A stretch of DNA of 34,421 nucleotides from Perkinsus olseni (lineage: Eukaryota > Perkinsozoa > Perkinsida). Position numbers and translations under genes: made by a program. Location: NCBI GenBank assembly GCA_013115125.1, contig JABANN010000374.1, positions 1 to 34,421 of the forward strand, written 5' to 3'. A model generated the notes under the pieces. That model had not been told where the DNA came from. It ran no database searches and saw nothing but the letters and a program-made list of their open reading frames with translations. Within the stretch, counting starts at the first letter, position 1. The number at the start of each line of letters is the position of its first letter. Shown piece after piece: positions 1 through 10,390 of the stretch.

Positions 1-72
<72 letters not shown>
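1..72. repeat. (TAG)24 trinucleotide microsatellite
   Basis: The window opens with 24 perfect copies of TAG. The next recognisable coding exon starts at 112 after a plausible acceptor (cag at 109-111), so the tract lies in an intron, or at a gap edge, of the PP2A scaffold gene. It ends 39 nt before that exon. Confidence 0.97.
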
Positions 73-111
73 CGGATTGAGCAGGTTGGCCGCCCAAGGC
101 TTTTGTGTCAG

Positions 112-3100
112 GATCACATCGCCTGTGCATTGGGTCCGGTTCGGACTCGGGAAGAGCTCCTGCCCTTCCTCACTGAGCTGGTAGTCTAGCCGCTTCTGTC
201 TAACCTTGCTCATAGACGAGTCCTTCAGGCGATGGTGGACGATGTTGCTTCTGACACTGTGGACGAGACCCGAGTATTGACGGCTATGGCACGGGTAAGG
301 CCCAGCATTCCGCTCCACTGTGGTGTTCCATTGTATTTGCTATCTTCTTTGTAAAGGTACTAAACGCGGACTTTATGCAGTGGATTGGAGGTCCACAATA
401 CGGCCAGTGTCTACTAAGGCCTCTGGAGGAGCTAGCGAACTCTGATGACGAGCCTAGGCGTGAGGAGGCTGTCAAGAGTCTCATCACCATCGCCAAGGTA
501 GTACCTCAGCTATCATTCATGCCTGTCCCAGACATCGTTCAGGCCCTCCCGCTCAGTACGCTGGAGGCCTACTACATTCCCATGCTGCGCAACATGGCAG
601 CCTCGGATTGGTTTTGTCAGCGAGCTGTGGCTGTCGCTCTTCTTCCGGCGGTTGTTTCTCGTAGGGAGTTTAACTTGGAGTCACATTGCTGATAGATTTT
701 CTGCGATCAGGTCTGTGTGCTCGGAAGAAAGGCTCTGGCGGAGGTAGGGCGGTGGCAATCTTGTTAGCGATCGTTCAACTATCATACATTCTTGGTTGGT
801 ACAGATCCCCCACTCGCAGTGGAGCTGGTAAATACGATCTTCTCGGCGCTGGGCGCCGACGATTCGCCCATGGTCCGGAGGGCAGTTTTTCAAGTACTTG
901 TCGGGCCCCCTTTTCGCCTATCGAGAATGTGCTGCCTTTCGGCGTATCAGCGTCGCAACTGTGTACCACGGGCTTCATTGTCTGATCGTAGTATCCTGCA
1001 GGTACTTGGTGATATCGCGGCGGCAGTATTCCCTGTGAATGACTCTGTGAAGGCAAAGCTCCTCGAGGTATTATTCGCGTCCTTTCGTCTCATCATGCTC
1101 GCCAAAGCTGTTTATCTTCCGGATACGACTGTCCAGTGAATTCACCTTAATCCCACCATGTGGTTCGTCTTGGTCAATGATGTATCTTTCTCTCTCTCTG
1201 ATACCGCTCCTACGACATCTTAGCGAATCGCGCCAATGAGCGCCCTGAACGGTTCCTTCCGACGGTGCTACTCCCGTTCGGGACGGGCCTCACACTCAGG
1301 ATGGCCTGCCAGATTGTGGTTCCGCTCAGTTATTCAAGTCCCTGGCCAGAGACGAGCAGGAGTCTGTGCGGATTCTCACCGTGCCCGTGTGCATACAACT
1401 TGCCAAGTGCCTCTCCTCGCAGCCTTACGAGATAGTGAGTCTTGGCTTTGCTGATAGGGTGTCGTCAGAGTAGCCGACAGGTGAAGGATTTGTTGCCTTC
1501 TATACACTCTTGCGGGGAGGATCAACATTCGTGGAGGGTGCGCTACATGGTGGCGGACAAGATTGAAGATGTTCTCGAAGCCGTTCCCGAGAAGGTTCGC
1601 ATCCAGGTAAGGACATCTTCACGCGTTTGTCCACGTGTTCCTTTTCTTGGCGAACGTCAGATCTTCCCGCTATTCATGCGCCTTCTGTCTGACCCGGAGC
1701 CGGAGGTCCGCTGTGTGTCGTGTGACCGTCTATCACTGGTGGTTAAGTACAAGGCCGACCAGGAGATGATGGAGGACCTCACGGCACCCGTAAGAAAGCC
1801 ATTTCATAGAGCTTCCCTGGTTATTCTGGCTGCAACGGTGGTTGATTGAGGCTAGACCCGAACGGATGCACCATTGCCGACCTTGGTGCTCATATCTTGG
1901 ACTGCCTCCCCGGTGTATGATCTTCATCTTCATTCTTGTTTCAGTTCGCCAAGCTGTTGCATGATCCCTCGGATGTTGTGCGGTCAAGCTTCGGAGCATC
2001 TCTCATGAAAGTCGCAGCTGTTGTAGGACAGGACCTCACGGTAGAGTACCTCACAAAACACGTAAGATGTGTGTGGTGTGGTACGACTTCCTATTTTGTC
2101 TATGTCCAGATTCTGGCGGTCATGAGGGACCAAAGCACGAATGTTCGACTTGCTGTGGTCGAGAACCTCGGCGAGCTGAACACAGTGCGTGATGGGCTTG
2201 CTGTCAGCTGGCCCTCAGCACTTGCATACTCCTTTTCAGGTTGTGTCACTGGACCATATTTCGAAGAGCCTCCTCCCGACCATCATCGATCTGGCTTCCG
2301 ACAGGCAGTGGAGGGTGAGCTTGGGGCATTCGTCGGGGTAGTTGACTCGATCCTGCTGCTCTCGCGGGAATTTGTCATCTGCACGCTGCGGCCTTGGATA
2401 CGCGGCGAGGTTTTCTCCTGGCTATAGGGTCCCTTTTCGTGTATCGGAAAGATATGCTGAGTTATTCGCCCTTCCCGGGCCATGATCAGGTTCGAATGGC
2501 GATCCTCGAGCAAACACCGAAGCTTGCCACTATTCTCAGTCCCAAAACTTTTACCACAGAATTGCTCGCCACGGTTATGCGCTGGTAGGCTCTCGGCTGG
2601 AGGATACAATCTTCATCACCTGTTCGGGCCAGGCTGTGCGATCCAGTGTATTCGGTCCGCGTTGCGGCGACAGAGAATCTTGCCAACTTGAGTGTTGCTA
2701 TGGGGACGTCGTGGGCTATAGACAATATTATACCTCATCTGCAGGAGCTGTCCAAAAACTCTAATTATCTATACCGGTGAGCTCTGCCCCTCGATGACTC
2801 TTCCGCCAGTTCTGTTCTCAGGATGACAGCTTTGATGGGTGTGGTTTCTATGGCTAACGTCCTTGACGAGAAGGCCTGCGCGGAATACCTCATGCCGCTG
2901 CCAAGGTATATGCTCGTCCTACGTATTTAAGCTCTCCCGCCTCTGATCGACTGACGAATCAGACAGCGTGTGGACTTTCTACAAGCGCGCCTAGACCAGT
3001 TCGGAGCGACTATTGTCCGATATCACCCCAGCATGGGGCTCTCAACTGATCGGATCTCGATATTCTCTGCTGGGTGTCCAGAGATGTGACCACCATCGCT

Positions 3101-3432
3101 TCCATTGCCTTCAGGTCCCTCGTTCAGGATTCTGTAGCCAATGTGCGCTTCAACGTAGCGAAGACTCTGAAGGTGCGTGCTAACTGAATGGTTGGGTTTG
3201 TCACGAGTCTTCTTTTCAGAGCATCAGCTCTCGTGTATCTCGCAGAACTCTCCAACACGAGATCATCCCCATACTACAGAAACTCGCGCAGCGGGACTCA
3301 GACCAAGATGTAAGGGCCCGTTCTCCCTGTGTCTTTGTGTGCGCTCTGTCCCCACCGCCTATAGCTCTAGGGCTCATACAGTATATCGAACAACAAGTAT
3401 ATCGAATGATGACTAATTTTGTGCGTGTCTGA
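112..3432 (+). CDS. PPP2R1: PP2A 65 kDa scaffold subunit A (HEAT repeats), 5' end missing
   Basis: Scaffold of protein phosphatase 2A, a stack of HEAT repeats that holds the catalytic and B subunits in cytoplasm and nucleus. I read 19 exons: 112-180, 229-294, 357-497, 543-660, 711-743, 805-893, 1002-1067, 1330-1434, 1481-1606, 1661-1789, 1945-2061, 2110-2184, 2240-2314, 2490-2584, 2633-2776, 2822-2905, 3115-3172, 3220-3309 and 3382-3432. They sum to 1731 nt, or 576 residues plus stop. The joined protein follows the known A subunit through to the C-terminus, with DDSPMVRRAVFQ, HSWRVRYMVADKIEDVLEAV, YLYRMTALMGVVSMANVL and DSVANVRFNVAKTL. The family is about 590 residues, so only the first 30-40 are off-window. 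Introns are 45-62 nt except 894-1001, 1068-1329, 1790-1944, 2315-2489, 2906-3114 and 3310-3381. The 498-542 intron has no stop, so naive ORF calling reads through it. Confidence 0.93.
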
Positions 3433-3539
3433 TGGTCGCTGCATGGCAGCCCATGAAGACCAACCAAATCATCCTTTCATATGACTGACGCTCTATCGGT
3501 GCTCTCCGCTCGATTGTGTACTGGTGGACTCCGCAGGTC

Positions 3540-3810
3540 CGATTTTTTTCTGGACACGCTTTGGAAGACTTACGGAATACCAAGACAGGCTGATGAAAAG
3601 ACTGACGAACTACAACCACGTCAATCCGTATTTGTTGATGTTTCACTGTACATTTAGCTGCACGCCGAAGGCATCACTGAGTGGTATATTTCGCGAGACG
3701 GGCGTAGTGTTGGGCAGTATACGTTGGAGCCTCTGAAGAATCAAACAGCTATCCTCAGGACGGAGTCCTTACAAACCGGTATAGGATATGGGCCTTTCGT
3801 GAAAGGGTAA
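3540..3810 (+). pseudogene. possible relic related to the 550-residue unknown gene
   Basis: One frame of about 90 codons, from a run of T at 3541 to a TAA near 3808, reads like protein apart from a single internal TAG. A stretch after that stop, GITEWYISRDGRSVGQYTLE followed by PLKN, weakly resembles GVTHYYEAF and MEKPLKNRIL in the 4014-5666 protein, which lies on the opposite strand. A short exon with an unrecognised intron is the main alternative. Homology is a suggestion only. Confidence 0.25.
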
Positions 3811-4013
3811 CCGTGCTGGTGGCGCTTCCTTCTCGCGATATCGACGATAGCCCCCCGAGGTGTGCTTCCCCTTTACAGCATTGGCGGTTTCAGTTTGATG
3901 CATGCTTGTACTTGGTAACGCAAGAAAGACTTCTGACAGCAAACACCAGACAGCTATGATGGCCGGAACACTGAGGCACCCAACCATTCATCAAAGAGAA
4001 AACGTCGCAAGCG

Positions 4014-5666
4014 TCACGCCCAGACTGTATCCCAACGCGCCAAATTTTGCTTAGAGTAAAGCTTGAAGACTCCTGCCGGTGTATGGGCGCGCACGTACTC
4101 TATCATTCGCGTTTCCGATGGACGCAGTACCACAACCTTTCCTTCTCTTCCGGCAGGTCCGGTCCGGTAGGCCGCGACAACCAGCACGTATAATAGGGGA
4201 TAATAGGCGATTGTGTCAAAGTCTCGCGCGAGTAAACTGCCTCCGAGACGTGTGACTGTCCTGTTCTCAAACTCTAGTCGCAGGTCATCTGTGCCCACAA
4301 CACCTGTATAATTGCCGGACACTGCTTGTTCATCATCCGACACAGTCCCTCTCATGTGGTTGAAACCTTTGTGTGCAACAAGATGTCCCCTCCTGCATAA
4401 GCGGTTGAGGTCTTTAGTGATTGGATGGTTCATACTTAGAATCCGATTCTTCAGTGGCTTCTCCATCTGCCCTTCTGAGACGGGATACTTCCACTCGTGG
4501 AGGCCGAAGAAGCAACGAAGGTGAGGGGAGGTGTCGACGAATGCCTCGTAGTAGTGTGTCACGCCTTTGTGATCTATGCGGTGAATAGTAGCTCGCGTTG
4601 GGGGCTTAGTATACGCCAATTCATTGTAGTAGGGCCATCGCACGACTGTAAGGTCGTCGACAAGAACTCTATCAGTGACATGGCGATATCCTTCATCTCC
4701 TTGAAGGGGCCTGATAGGCACAATGAAATACTCCGTCTGCCGATCCCCCCCCATACCGAAGAGCCATTCACGGCCACGGTAGGGAGAGAGACCTTCCGAA
4801 ACGAGGCCTTGAGAATCGAACTCTGGGGGCTGCATTCCTCGCGGTGGCAGCCGACCAGTTGGCAAGATTGGTCGTTCATCAGCCATGATGGCCATTCCTG
4901 CACCGATATCATCCCATAATTTAATGGTGTACATATCGTGAAATGTATTCTCCCTGTTGGCGATACGCTCGCCATCAAATTCCATGAGTACTAGGAAGTG
5001 TGCTTCTCCACCTATAGTGTAGGCCACCGCCAGAAGTGCTCCTAAGTCGCGTCCCACGGCGTAGTACCGAACGTGATCCACCTTATCGCCCTCGAGTGAC
5101 GCGGAGGCAACTTTGCTCATTTCGTCGAAGATCAGGGTCAACGACAAGGATCCTTGCCGACCTAGATAAGCTGATCCAGGTTTAGGAAGCTGCTGAGGCC
5201 TCTGCTGTAGTATATAAAATTTGTCAATTCCCCCAATCTCATCCAGGGTCTTGGCCCGCCAGGTTGGTTCGGACTCGGCCTGTCGAGGCCACAACCGCCC
5301 TTGGTCATCAAAGGTGTAGTTCACCCGAGCCACGTGTTCAAATTTACTCTTAGCACGGTGCTCGAGCTCTACCTCGTAGTAGGTTGTCTCACCGGCTTCA
5401 CATTTGAAGACACCAGCTTCTGTAACAGGTGTAATAAAGAGGTGAGAATGCGTATACTGAAACTCTAGTGGCGCGAATTTCACTCCGCCTACGATCGACC
5501 AGTCAATGGGCTCCGGTTTGATCTCAACCGCCCCACGCCAGGGTAATAGGAAGTATTTGCCCCCGTTCCCATTGGCGAAGAGGACCTCTGGTCGATACAG
5601 TGAGGTCATATTCCAACCTGGAAGGGACGGGTGAAGTGTAAATCTTGTGGAATTGCCGTAAGACAT
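4014..5666 (-). CDS. intronless 550-residue protein of unknown family
   Basis: A single uninterrupted frame from ATG at 5666 to a stop at 4014. That is unusual here, where neighbouring genes have an intron every 60-150 nt. I do not recognise the family. No signal peptide or clear membrane span is visible. The protein alternates beta-strand-like stretches (NGNGGKYFLLPW near residue 33, YYAVGRDLGALLAVAYTIGG near 200, FDTIAYYPLLYVLVVAAYRT near 495) with charged loops, and is rich in Tyr, Phe and Trp. A beta-propeller or a lineage-specific multigene family would fit, but neither is shown. Its 5' side faces an empty stretch of about 790 nt, which should hold its promoter. The antisense frames at 4312-4919 are shadows. 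Confidence 0.8.
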   Translation of the reverse strand: MSYGNSTRFTLHPSLPGWNMTSLYRPEVLFANGNGGKYFLLPWRGAVEIKPEPIDWSIVGGVKFAPLEFQYTHSHLFITPVTEAGVFKCEAGETTYYEVELEHRAKSKFEHVARVNYTFDDQGRLWPRQAESEPTWRAKTLDEIGGIDKFYILQQRPQQLPKPGSAYLGRQGSLSLTLIFDEMSKVASASLEGDKVDHVRYYAVGRDLGALLAVAYTIGGEAHFLVLMEFDGERIANRENTFHDMYTIKLWDDIGAGMAIMADERPILPTGRLPPRGMQPPEFDSQGLVSEGLSPYRGREWLFGMGGDRQTEYFIVPIRPLQGDEGYRHVTDRVLVDDLTVVRWPYYNELAYTKPPTRATIHRIDHKGVTHYYEAFVDTSPHLRCFFGLHEWKYPVSEGQMEKPLKNRILSMNHPITKDLNRLCRRGHLVAHKGFNHMRGTVSDDEQAVSGNYTGVVGTDDLRLEFENRTVTRLGGSLLARDFDTIAYYPLLYVLVVAAYRTGPAGREGKVVVLRPSETRMIEYVRAHTPAGVFKLYSKQNLARWDTVWA

Positions 5667-6459
5667 ATCAATGAAACCTAGCGGTGGTGAAAAACCTTGC
5701 TAGAGTAGGACACGAGGCGGCACATAGCTAATCAACGGTGGCAAAACGGCTCCCCCTCAGTCACGAGAATAGATCCACGCGAGTGTGACTTCTTCCCCAC
5801 TGGAGATATAACTGTAGTATGGGCGCTACCACGATAGAGCCTACCGAACGCAAGATTGTCGTTCAGCGACCCTCGATTGTCCCAAGTGACGGTACTTGAA
5901 GTCCCGGCGCACTGCCGGCTGGAAATTACGCTGCTCGGGTTATCCCGGCGAGCGAAACCTACAGTGAATGATTGTGGGTTAGAGACAGATTCATGCAGTC
6001 AAGGGGCACTACGGAGATGCATTCGGGAACCGCTGATCTTCGCAATACTGACACAGGTATCAAACAAGATACGTAAGGTTACAGATCGCTACGGTTTGAC
6101 AGGCTTGATGTAATGTCCAGAGGCTGTCTGTGTGTAACAGAAATCACAACACACAATACAACTGCTCAACCCGAAGAGAGAAATGAGTGCGAAGAATTTT
6201 TGCACGGTAGCAATACTAGACAACGCAACAACATTAGATAAGATGGTCATCATCACAACTCTTCATGCGGGGTATAATCGGTGCCACCATAACCAGTGAT
6301 AGCTTAATAGCGTTACCTCACACCCTATCCAACATCAAGCGATCAGTAGGTTGGGTTGCGGACACCGATATAACCGGTAGAGCAGCCAATGGGCCGATAC
6401 ATCAAATTCAAAACAACGCAGAAGTCTTTAGCGTATCCACGCATCTTTCCTCGCACATA
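5667..6459. other. intergenic region between two minus-strand genes
   Basis: Upstream of the 550-residue gene and downstream of the CCCH gene. Plus-strand frames of 85 and 89 codons occur, but neither shows a motif nor joins to an exon. I see no RNA gene or repeat. Confidence 0.6.
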
Positions 6460-7293
6460 TTACTCCTCGGAAGCATTCTCATTCGAAGAAGCGACCTTGA
6501 GGAGGTTGGCAATCTGAGCGGCGGTCAAGCCTGAATGGCTAGGGCGCACGCCGGAGTGCTCAGGCAATGTGCTTACAACGGGTGCATTAGGTTGCCCAGC
6601 AACCTGGGTTGCACGTTGAGGCACAGCAGCGGCCGGTATGGCAGAGCCTGTCGGATCATAGCCCGAGTAGCCACTATCAGCCGCGGGCTCAGGCAGACTG
6701 TAAGGCATCATATTAACACGTAGATCACCCATGGGAGGCATTAGCTGCGCCATGGCTTCCGGTAGGAACCCCAGGGGCGGTGGATAACCCATCATCGGAT
6801 CTGAAGAGGACGATTTGAGGTGAGTAAGGCTAAGCACATCACGTACCTTGAGAAGCCATCATGGCTGCCATGTGTTCCGGCGGGAAGGGGGCGGCGTGTG
6901 TTGGAGGGTACGCCTTGCGGTATCCAGGAGGTGGAGGAGGCCTCTGTCGCAGCTCCTCAGGACTGTGGGCATAGAAGCACTTGGAGCCGTACCTGAGGAA
7001 AGAATGAAAGATCGCCAGAACCAGTCGAGCTCGCCTCACTTGCAATGAACGCCATAACGGCAGAACCTGGTCTTCAGCAGTCTCTTAACAACGTCGCTCA
7101 TCTGCGGTTGGTCGCCGCGAACATCTTCGCCTCCAACGCTCACCATCGGCGCCCTCGAAGGAGCACCTACATCTGGCACACGACCAGCACTGGGATCATA
7201 GGCTGGGGGAAGAGCGAAGACTTCTTCCTTGTCGAAGTGGGGATCTTCGGATTCACACACGTTTAGCGGAGTGGCGGTCGTAGCTGTATCCAT
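6460..7293 (-). CDS. CCCH-type zinc-finger protein with Pro/Met-rich tail
   Basis: Probable RNA-binding protein. Three exons, read on the minus strand: 7293-7040, 6992-6847 and 6800-6460, split by introns of 47 and 46 nt. The sum is 741 nt, giving 246 residues. The first intron falls inside the zinc finger. After splicing the finger reads FCRYGVHCKYGSKCFYAH, spacing C-x5-C-x5-C-x3-H, followed by SPEELR, typical of CCCH proteins that bind mRNA. It is the only finger seen. The rest is low complexity: a proline stretch after the finger, then a Met/Pro/Ala-rich region and a C-terminal helix (LTAAQIANLLKVA). I start at ATG 7293, as the frame extends upstream only through a TTG. It is head to head with the SpoVS-like gene starting near 7714. 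Confidence 0.85.
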
Positions 7294-7713
7294 TGTCAAC
7301 AGCGATGCACGGGAACAACGTCAACTGAGAGAATCGGTGCGACCGGCGGCAGTAATAGTCGATTGAGATCTGCACAAAGAAGAAGTCGATGCATTCGAGG
7401 ATCCTTATCGCGAGAGAGGTAAATGGCAAGCAGGATAGGTCTTGCGAGGATAAAACACGACTTATGAAAGAAGTTTGCGGCGAAACCACCGAAAGATCCT
7501 TCTTCACGATGCGATGAGCGTTTCTGCGCACTTGAAAGGAATCGATTGGAATGGCGCGCGTAATTTACGGCGCGAGACGGGTGAGCAGAAATCATGCCGA
7601 TGCTGCGCTTCGTCCTGCTTGGTGCCTTCTTGCCTTGCCGAGATGTGTCTCGTAATGGCCGCCGCAAGCGCCGCACTAGCGGTCCTGTCCTCACGGCCAG
7701 CGAAGCTGCGCGA
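7294..7713. promoter_or_regulatory. shared region between divergent genes
   Basis: About 420 nt separate the start codons of the CCCH gene (minus) and the first SpoVS-like gene (plus), so both promoters and 5' leaders should lie here. I see no TATA box. An in-frame ATG at 7594 would extend the plus-strand protein by 40 Arg-rich residues; I prefer ATG 7714 (MSDYRLASP). Confidence 0.4.
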
Positions 7714-9810
7714 ATGAGCGATTACCGACTGGCCTCTCCTGCCGACGGGGACTCGAATTGGATTGGTGAAAATTTCGAAGTTCCCATGGATGCAGCAAGG
7801 CCCGACATTCTTCACCAAACTCTGATGCAAATACTGGACTCGGAAGCTAACAAGTTTGGGTGCGTTTATGATATTATCGTAGCCCTTGATTCACTCCAAA
7901 CCGGGAGGGCTCTTTGTATCACCAGCGACTTTGTCGTTCCGCGCACTTACAGCAAGTTCAGCCGATGCATAGCAGCAGCTGTTCAGGGGCAGTTGCAGGT
8001 TGCTGGCATACATTTGGTAGAGAAGCAACGCCCGGCAGGGGAGAGAGACTACGTCATGGGCCTCACAGTGGGTGGTCGGTATCTGAACACCGTCGACCTA
8101 TCGGATACCTTGAAGTACTTGATGACGAGCGTAGATTCTGATGGGAAAATAGTAATCGCGATGGGTGTGACTTCACATACAGATCCAGTGGCCAGTGGTG
8201 AGCTCGCCAAGGTAGTATATGATTCTTCCGGCGTTGCAGTGGACTACGTCTCGGTGTCACGTATGGGGTTGACGGCTTCCTGGGCTGCCGGGAAAGTCTG
8301 TGAAGCAGCTGTTCTATGAAACTAGCCAAGTTGATCAATCTGCATGTCGCGTGTCAATGTGTTTGGCATCTGTGCGTTTCACAGCTTCCGTTGGGTTGTG
8401 TTGGTCATCCATGTGTGAGGGGCAGGTCACCGTGTTGGGCACGGTGAATGCTTTGCGAACTCTAAGTTGGCGGATCCACAGGTCTGAGGTGCCCGCTGAT
8501 TCTGACACCTCTAGCTATTCTTTTCAACGCTCTTGTTGATGCTAACCTATGCTCCTCGTTTGTTAGCTACGAGGCTGAGCCCCCTCGGTCCGTCCGGGGT
8601 CAGATACTTCAGAATACTCGCTGCAACCAAAGATATGCAGGCAACACCACACCGGTATGAATTGCGCGGAGAAATAGGTAAGGGCGAGCAGCTCACGCCG
8701 CCGACCGTTCGGACTGCTGCGTGTGTAGATCCCGCTGACCTGGGCAAGTTCATATCCCCACTTTTGGCCTCTCCAGGAGACCACATCGTGCTGATGGCTG
8801 TAATGGATGGGCAGTTGAGTGGGAGTCTGAGATCAGCTTTTATCCTTAGTCCCGAGCTCGCCACATAGCCGCAGTTTTAGAAGCTTCGCTCCGCTGTAAG
8901 AAAGTAGAGATGGTTTTCACTGGGCCGCCCGAGGGAACGGAGACAGACGGTGAAAAATACACGTGGCCGCTGGTAACGTTGATCGGCGCTTACGGTAGAT
9001 TCCAAACGGCCCGAGACCGTGTGGGCGTCACTTCGTGTCCGGGGCGGGGACAAGCCTGTCGTGGACCCAACGCGAGTGACAAAACTGAGGGTATCAGCGG
9101 AGACAGCATCACCTAATCTCGGGGAGAAGATTATACATCAATTGGAGGGAGGAGATGTTGTACGGCTCGAAGGTGTTGGCGCTTTTGCCTTCCATTGTAT
9201 GATGCAACTGTTGTCTGTTGCTCAGCCATGGGCCCAGTGGCACTGGCGAGAATGGTCAACGGGATAGCAGTTGCGGCAAGAAGAGGTGAGAAGAACCAGC
9301 TGGGTGCGCAGGGTCCATCCTAGCAGAACTACGTAAAAGAGGGGTGGTTGTGTGTCGCGATCTGTCTTGGTAGCACCTTAACCGTGTCGATGGTTGGGTT
9401 GTTTTTCCGTATCGGTTATCCAGGTGCTGAGAGGAACAGCGGCACTCTGATCTCTCGGGCAAGAGGTATGCGCCAGAAGGCTCAAGGTGGGTTGGTGGCA
9501 TGAGCGTCCGCCCGCTGGCTGTCCGCTGTGCTCGCCCCTAGTCAAACTTGCCCCGCATTCCGCCCTGTGATTTGTTGGATGAGATCTACCAGCCAAGTGG
9601 CTGATGTGTCGCCTTTCTGGGCTGTTGCATCGTCAGCACCTAACCGGTGACTGCAGTCGAATCATGCCGAATTCAGGTGGGCAGTTCTGGGCGATCGAGA
9701 TGGAGGTTAGCCTCAGCAATACGGATATCAGCGAAGTTCCTCAAGAAGGTGGCCCTGTGGTTGAGGCAGAGGCAGCGAAACCGGAGATCGTTTCGTCCGA
9801 GTCTAATTGA
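7714..9810 (+). CDS. SpoVS/Alba-like repeat protein A (about five domains)
   Basis: First of three paralogues. I count five repeats: near 7790-8090, 8130-8320, 8370-8670, 8700-9000 and 9085-9720. Repeat 4, joined over intron 8800-8849, has DPADLGKFISPLLASPGD, then SRARHIAAVLEA, then ETDGEKYTWPLVTLI. Repeat 5, joined over intron 9173-9225, has TKLRVSAETASPNLGEKI then AMGPVALARMVNGIAVAAR. Bacterial SpoVS has VSAKSSPN, a helix, A-I-G-A-G-A-L-N-Q-A-V-K-A and a final strand after D-G-E-E-R, and each piece is matched in order. The last exon, 9677-9810, carries the last strand (GGQFWAIEMEVSL), an acidic tail and TGA. Intron 7860-7907 (48 nt) contains no stop. The exon joins around repeat 3 (8320-8570) and at 9330-9676 did not resolve. 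The molecular role is unknown; Alba-fold proteins often bind nucleic acid. Confidence 0.72.
8499..8517 (+). repeat. 19-bp dispersed motif, copy 1
   Basis: attctgacacctctagcta, identical to 17284-17302 and to the reverse complement of 25050-25068. This copy lies in a probable intron of the first SpoVS-like gene. Flanks differ between copies. Confidence 0.9.
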
Positions 9811-10390
9811 ACATGATTGTCAACTGAGAGTTTCTGTCATACTTCGATCGTTATTGAGTTAGTATGTTCTCTAGGGTATGGTCCCATCCTTTGTGGGGAG
9901 TGTTCGGCGAAATTTGGTACTGGAAAGCGGTCAGCTCCATCCAGGATGGCCCCGGTGGTATGAAGCCGTGACACTCGGATGATGCGCCACCTCTACAGTT
10001 TCTCATGTTTTCTCTGTCTCGCCATTTTCGGCGGGGACTAGCTTCCGCCACTCGCGGCAGTCGGTGGTCGAGGGAGTTTCGACCGATGATGTATGCTACT
10101 GACAAGATGCAGCATTGCGAGAATCGCTTCACTCTATCCAAGGATACCGGTAGTACTGTGCGCGGTCGGCTTCGAGAGGTGCCCACAACGTGGCCATGGG
10201 AACGGAGGGGGCGGGGGTGGCATGGTTATGATGATTAGGACATACATTCCTTCAATAATACAGAGGCTCCACTTCGTACCGTTCGGAGTGGTACGCACGC
10301 ATCTTGCAGAATCACGATGAGTTTGTTAGGCTCGGTCGAATAGTGGCTTGCATGAAGGAGTCTGTGGTTGATAAACTAGCCCTTGGTCAG
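9811..10390. other. spacer and unresolved 5' part of SpoVS-like gene B
   Basis: Follows the stop of gene A. It must contain the promoter and first exon(s) of gene B; an ATG at 10086 and a coding-like stretch at 10280-10380 are candidates. I could not find joins that keep frame with the exon starting at 10391. Confidence 0.4.

Noticed and set aside
2906-3114. An extra PP2A exon inside the 209-nt intron
   Set aside because: Joining 2905 directly to 3115 gives exactly the family length around DSVANVRF, so nothing is missing there.
4312-4978. Long open frames opposite and overlapping the 550-residue gene
   Set aside because: They are antisense or out-of-frame shadows of one long coding frame, with no motif.
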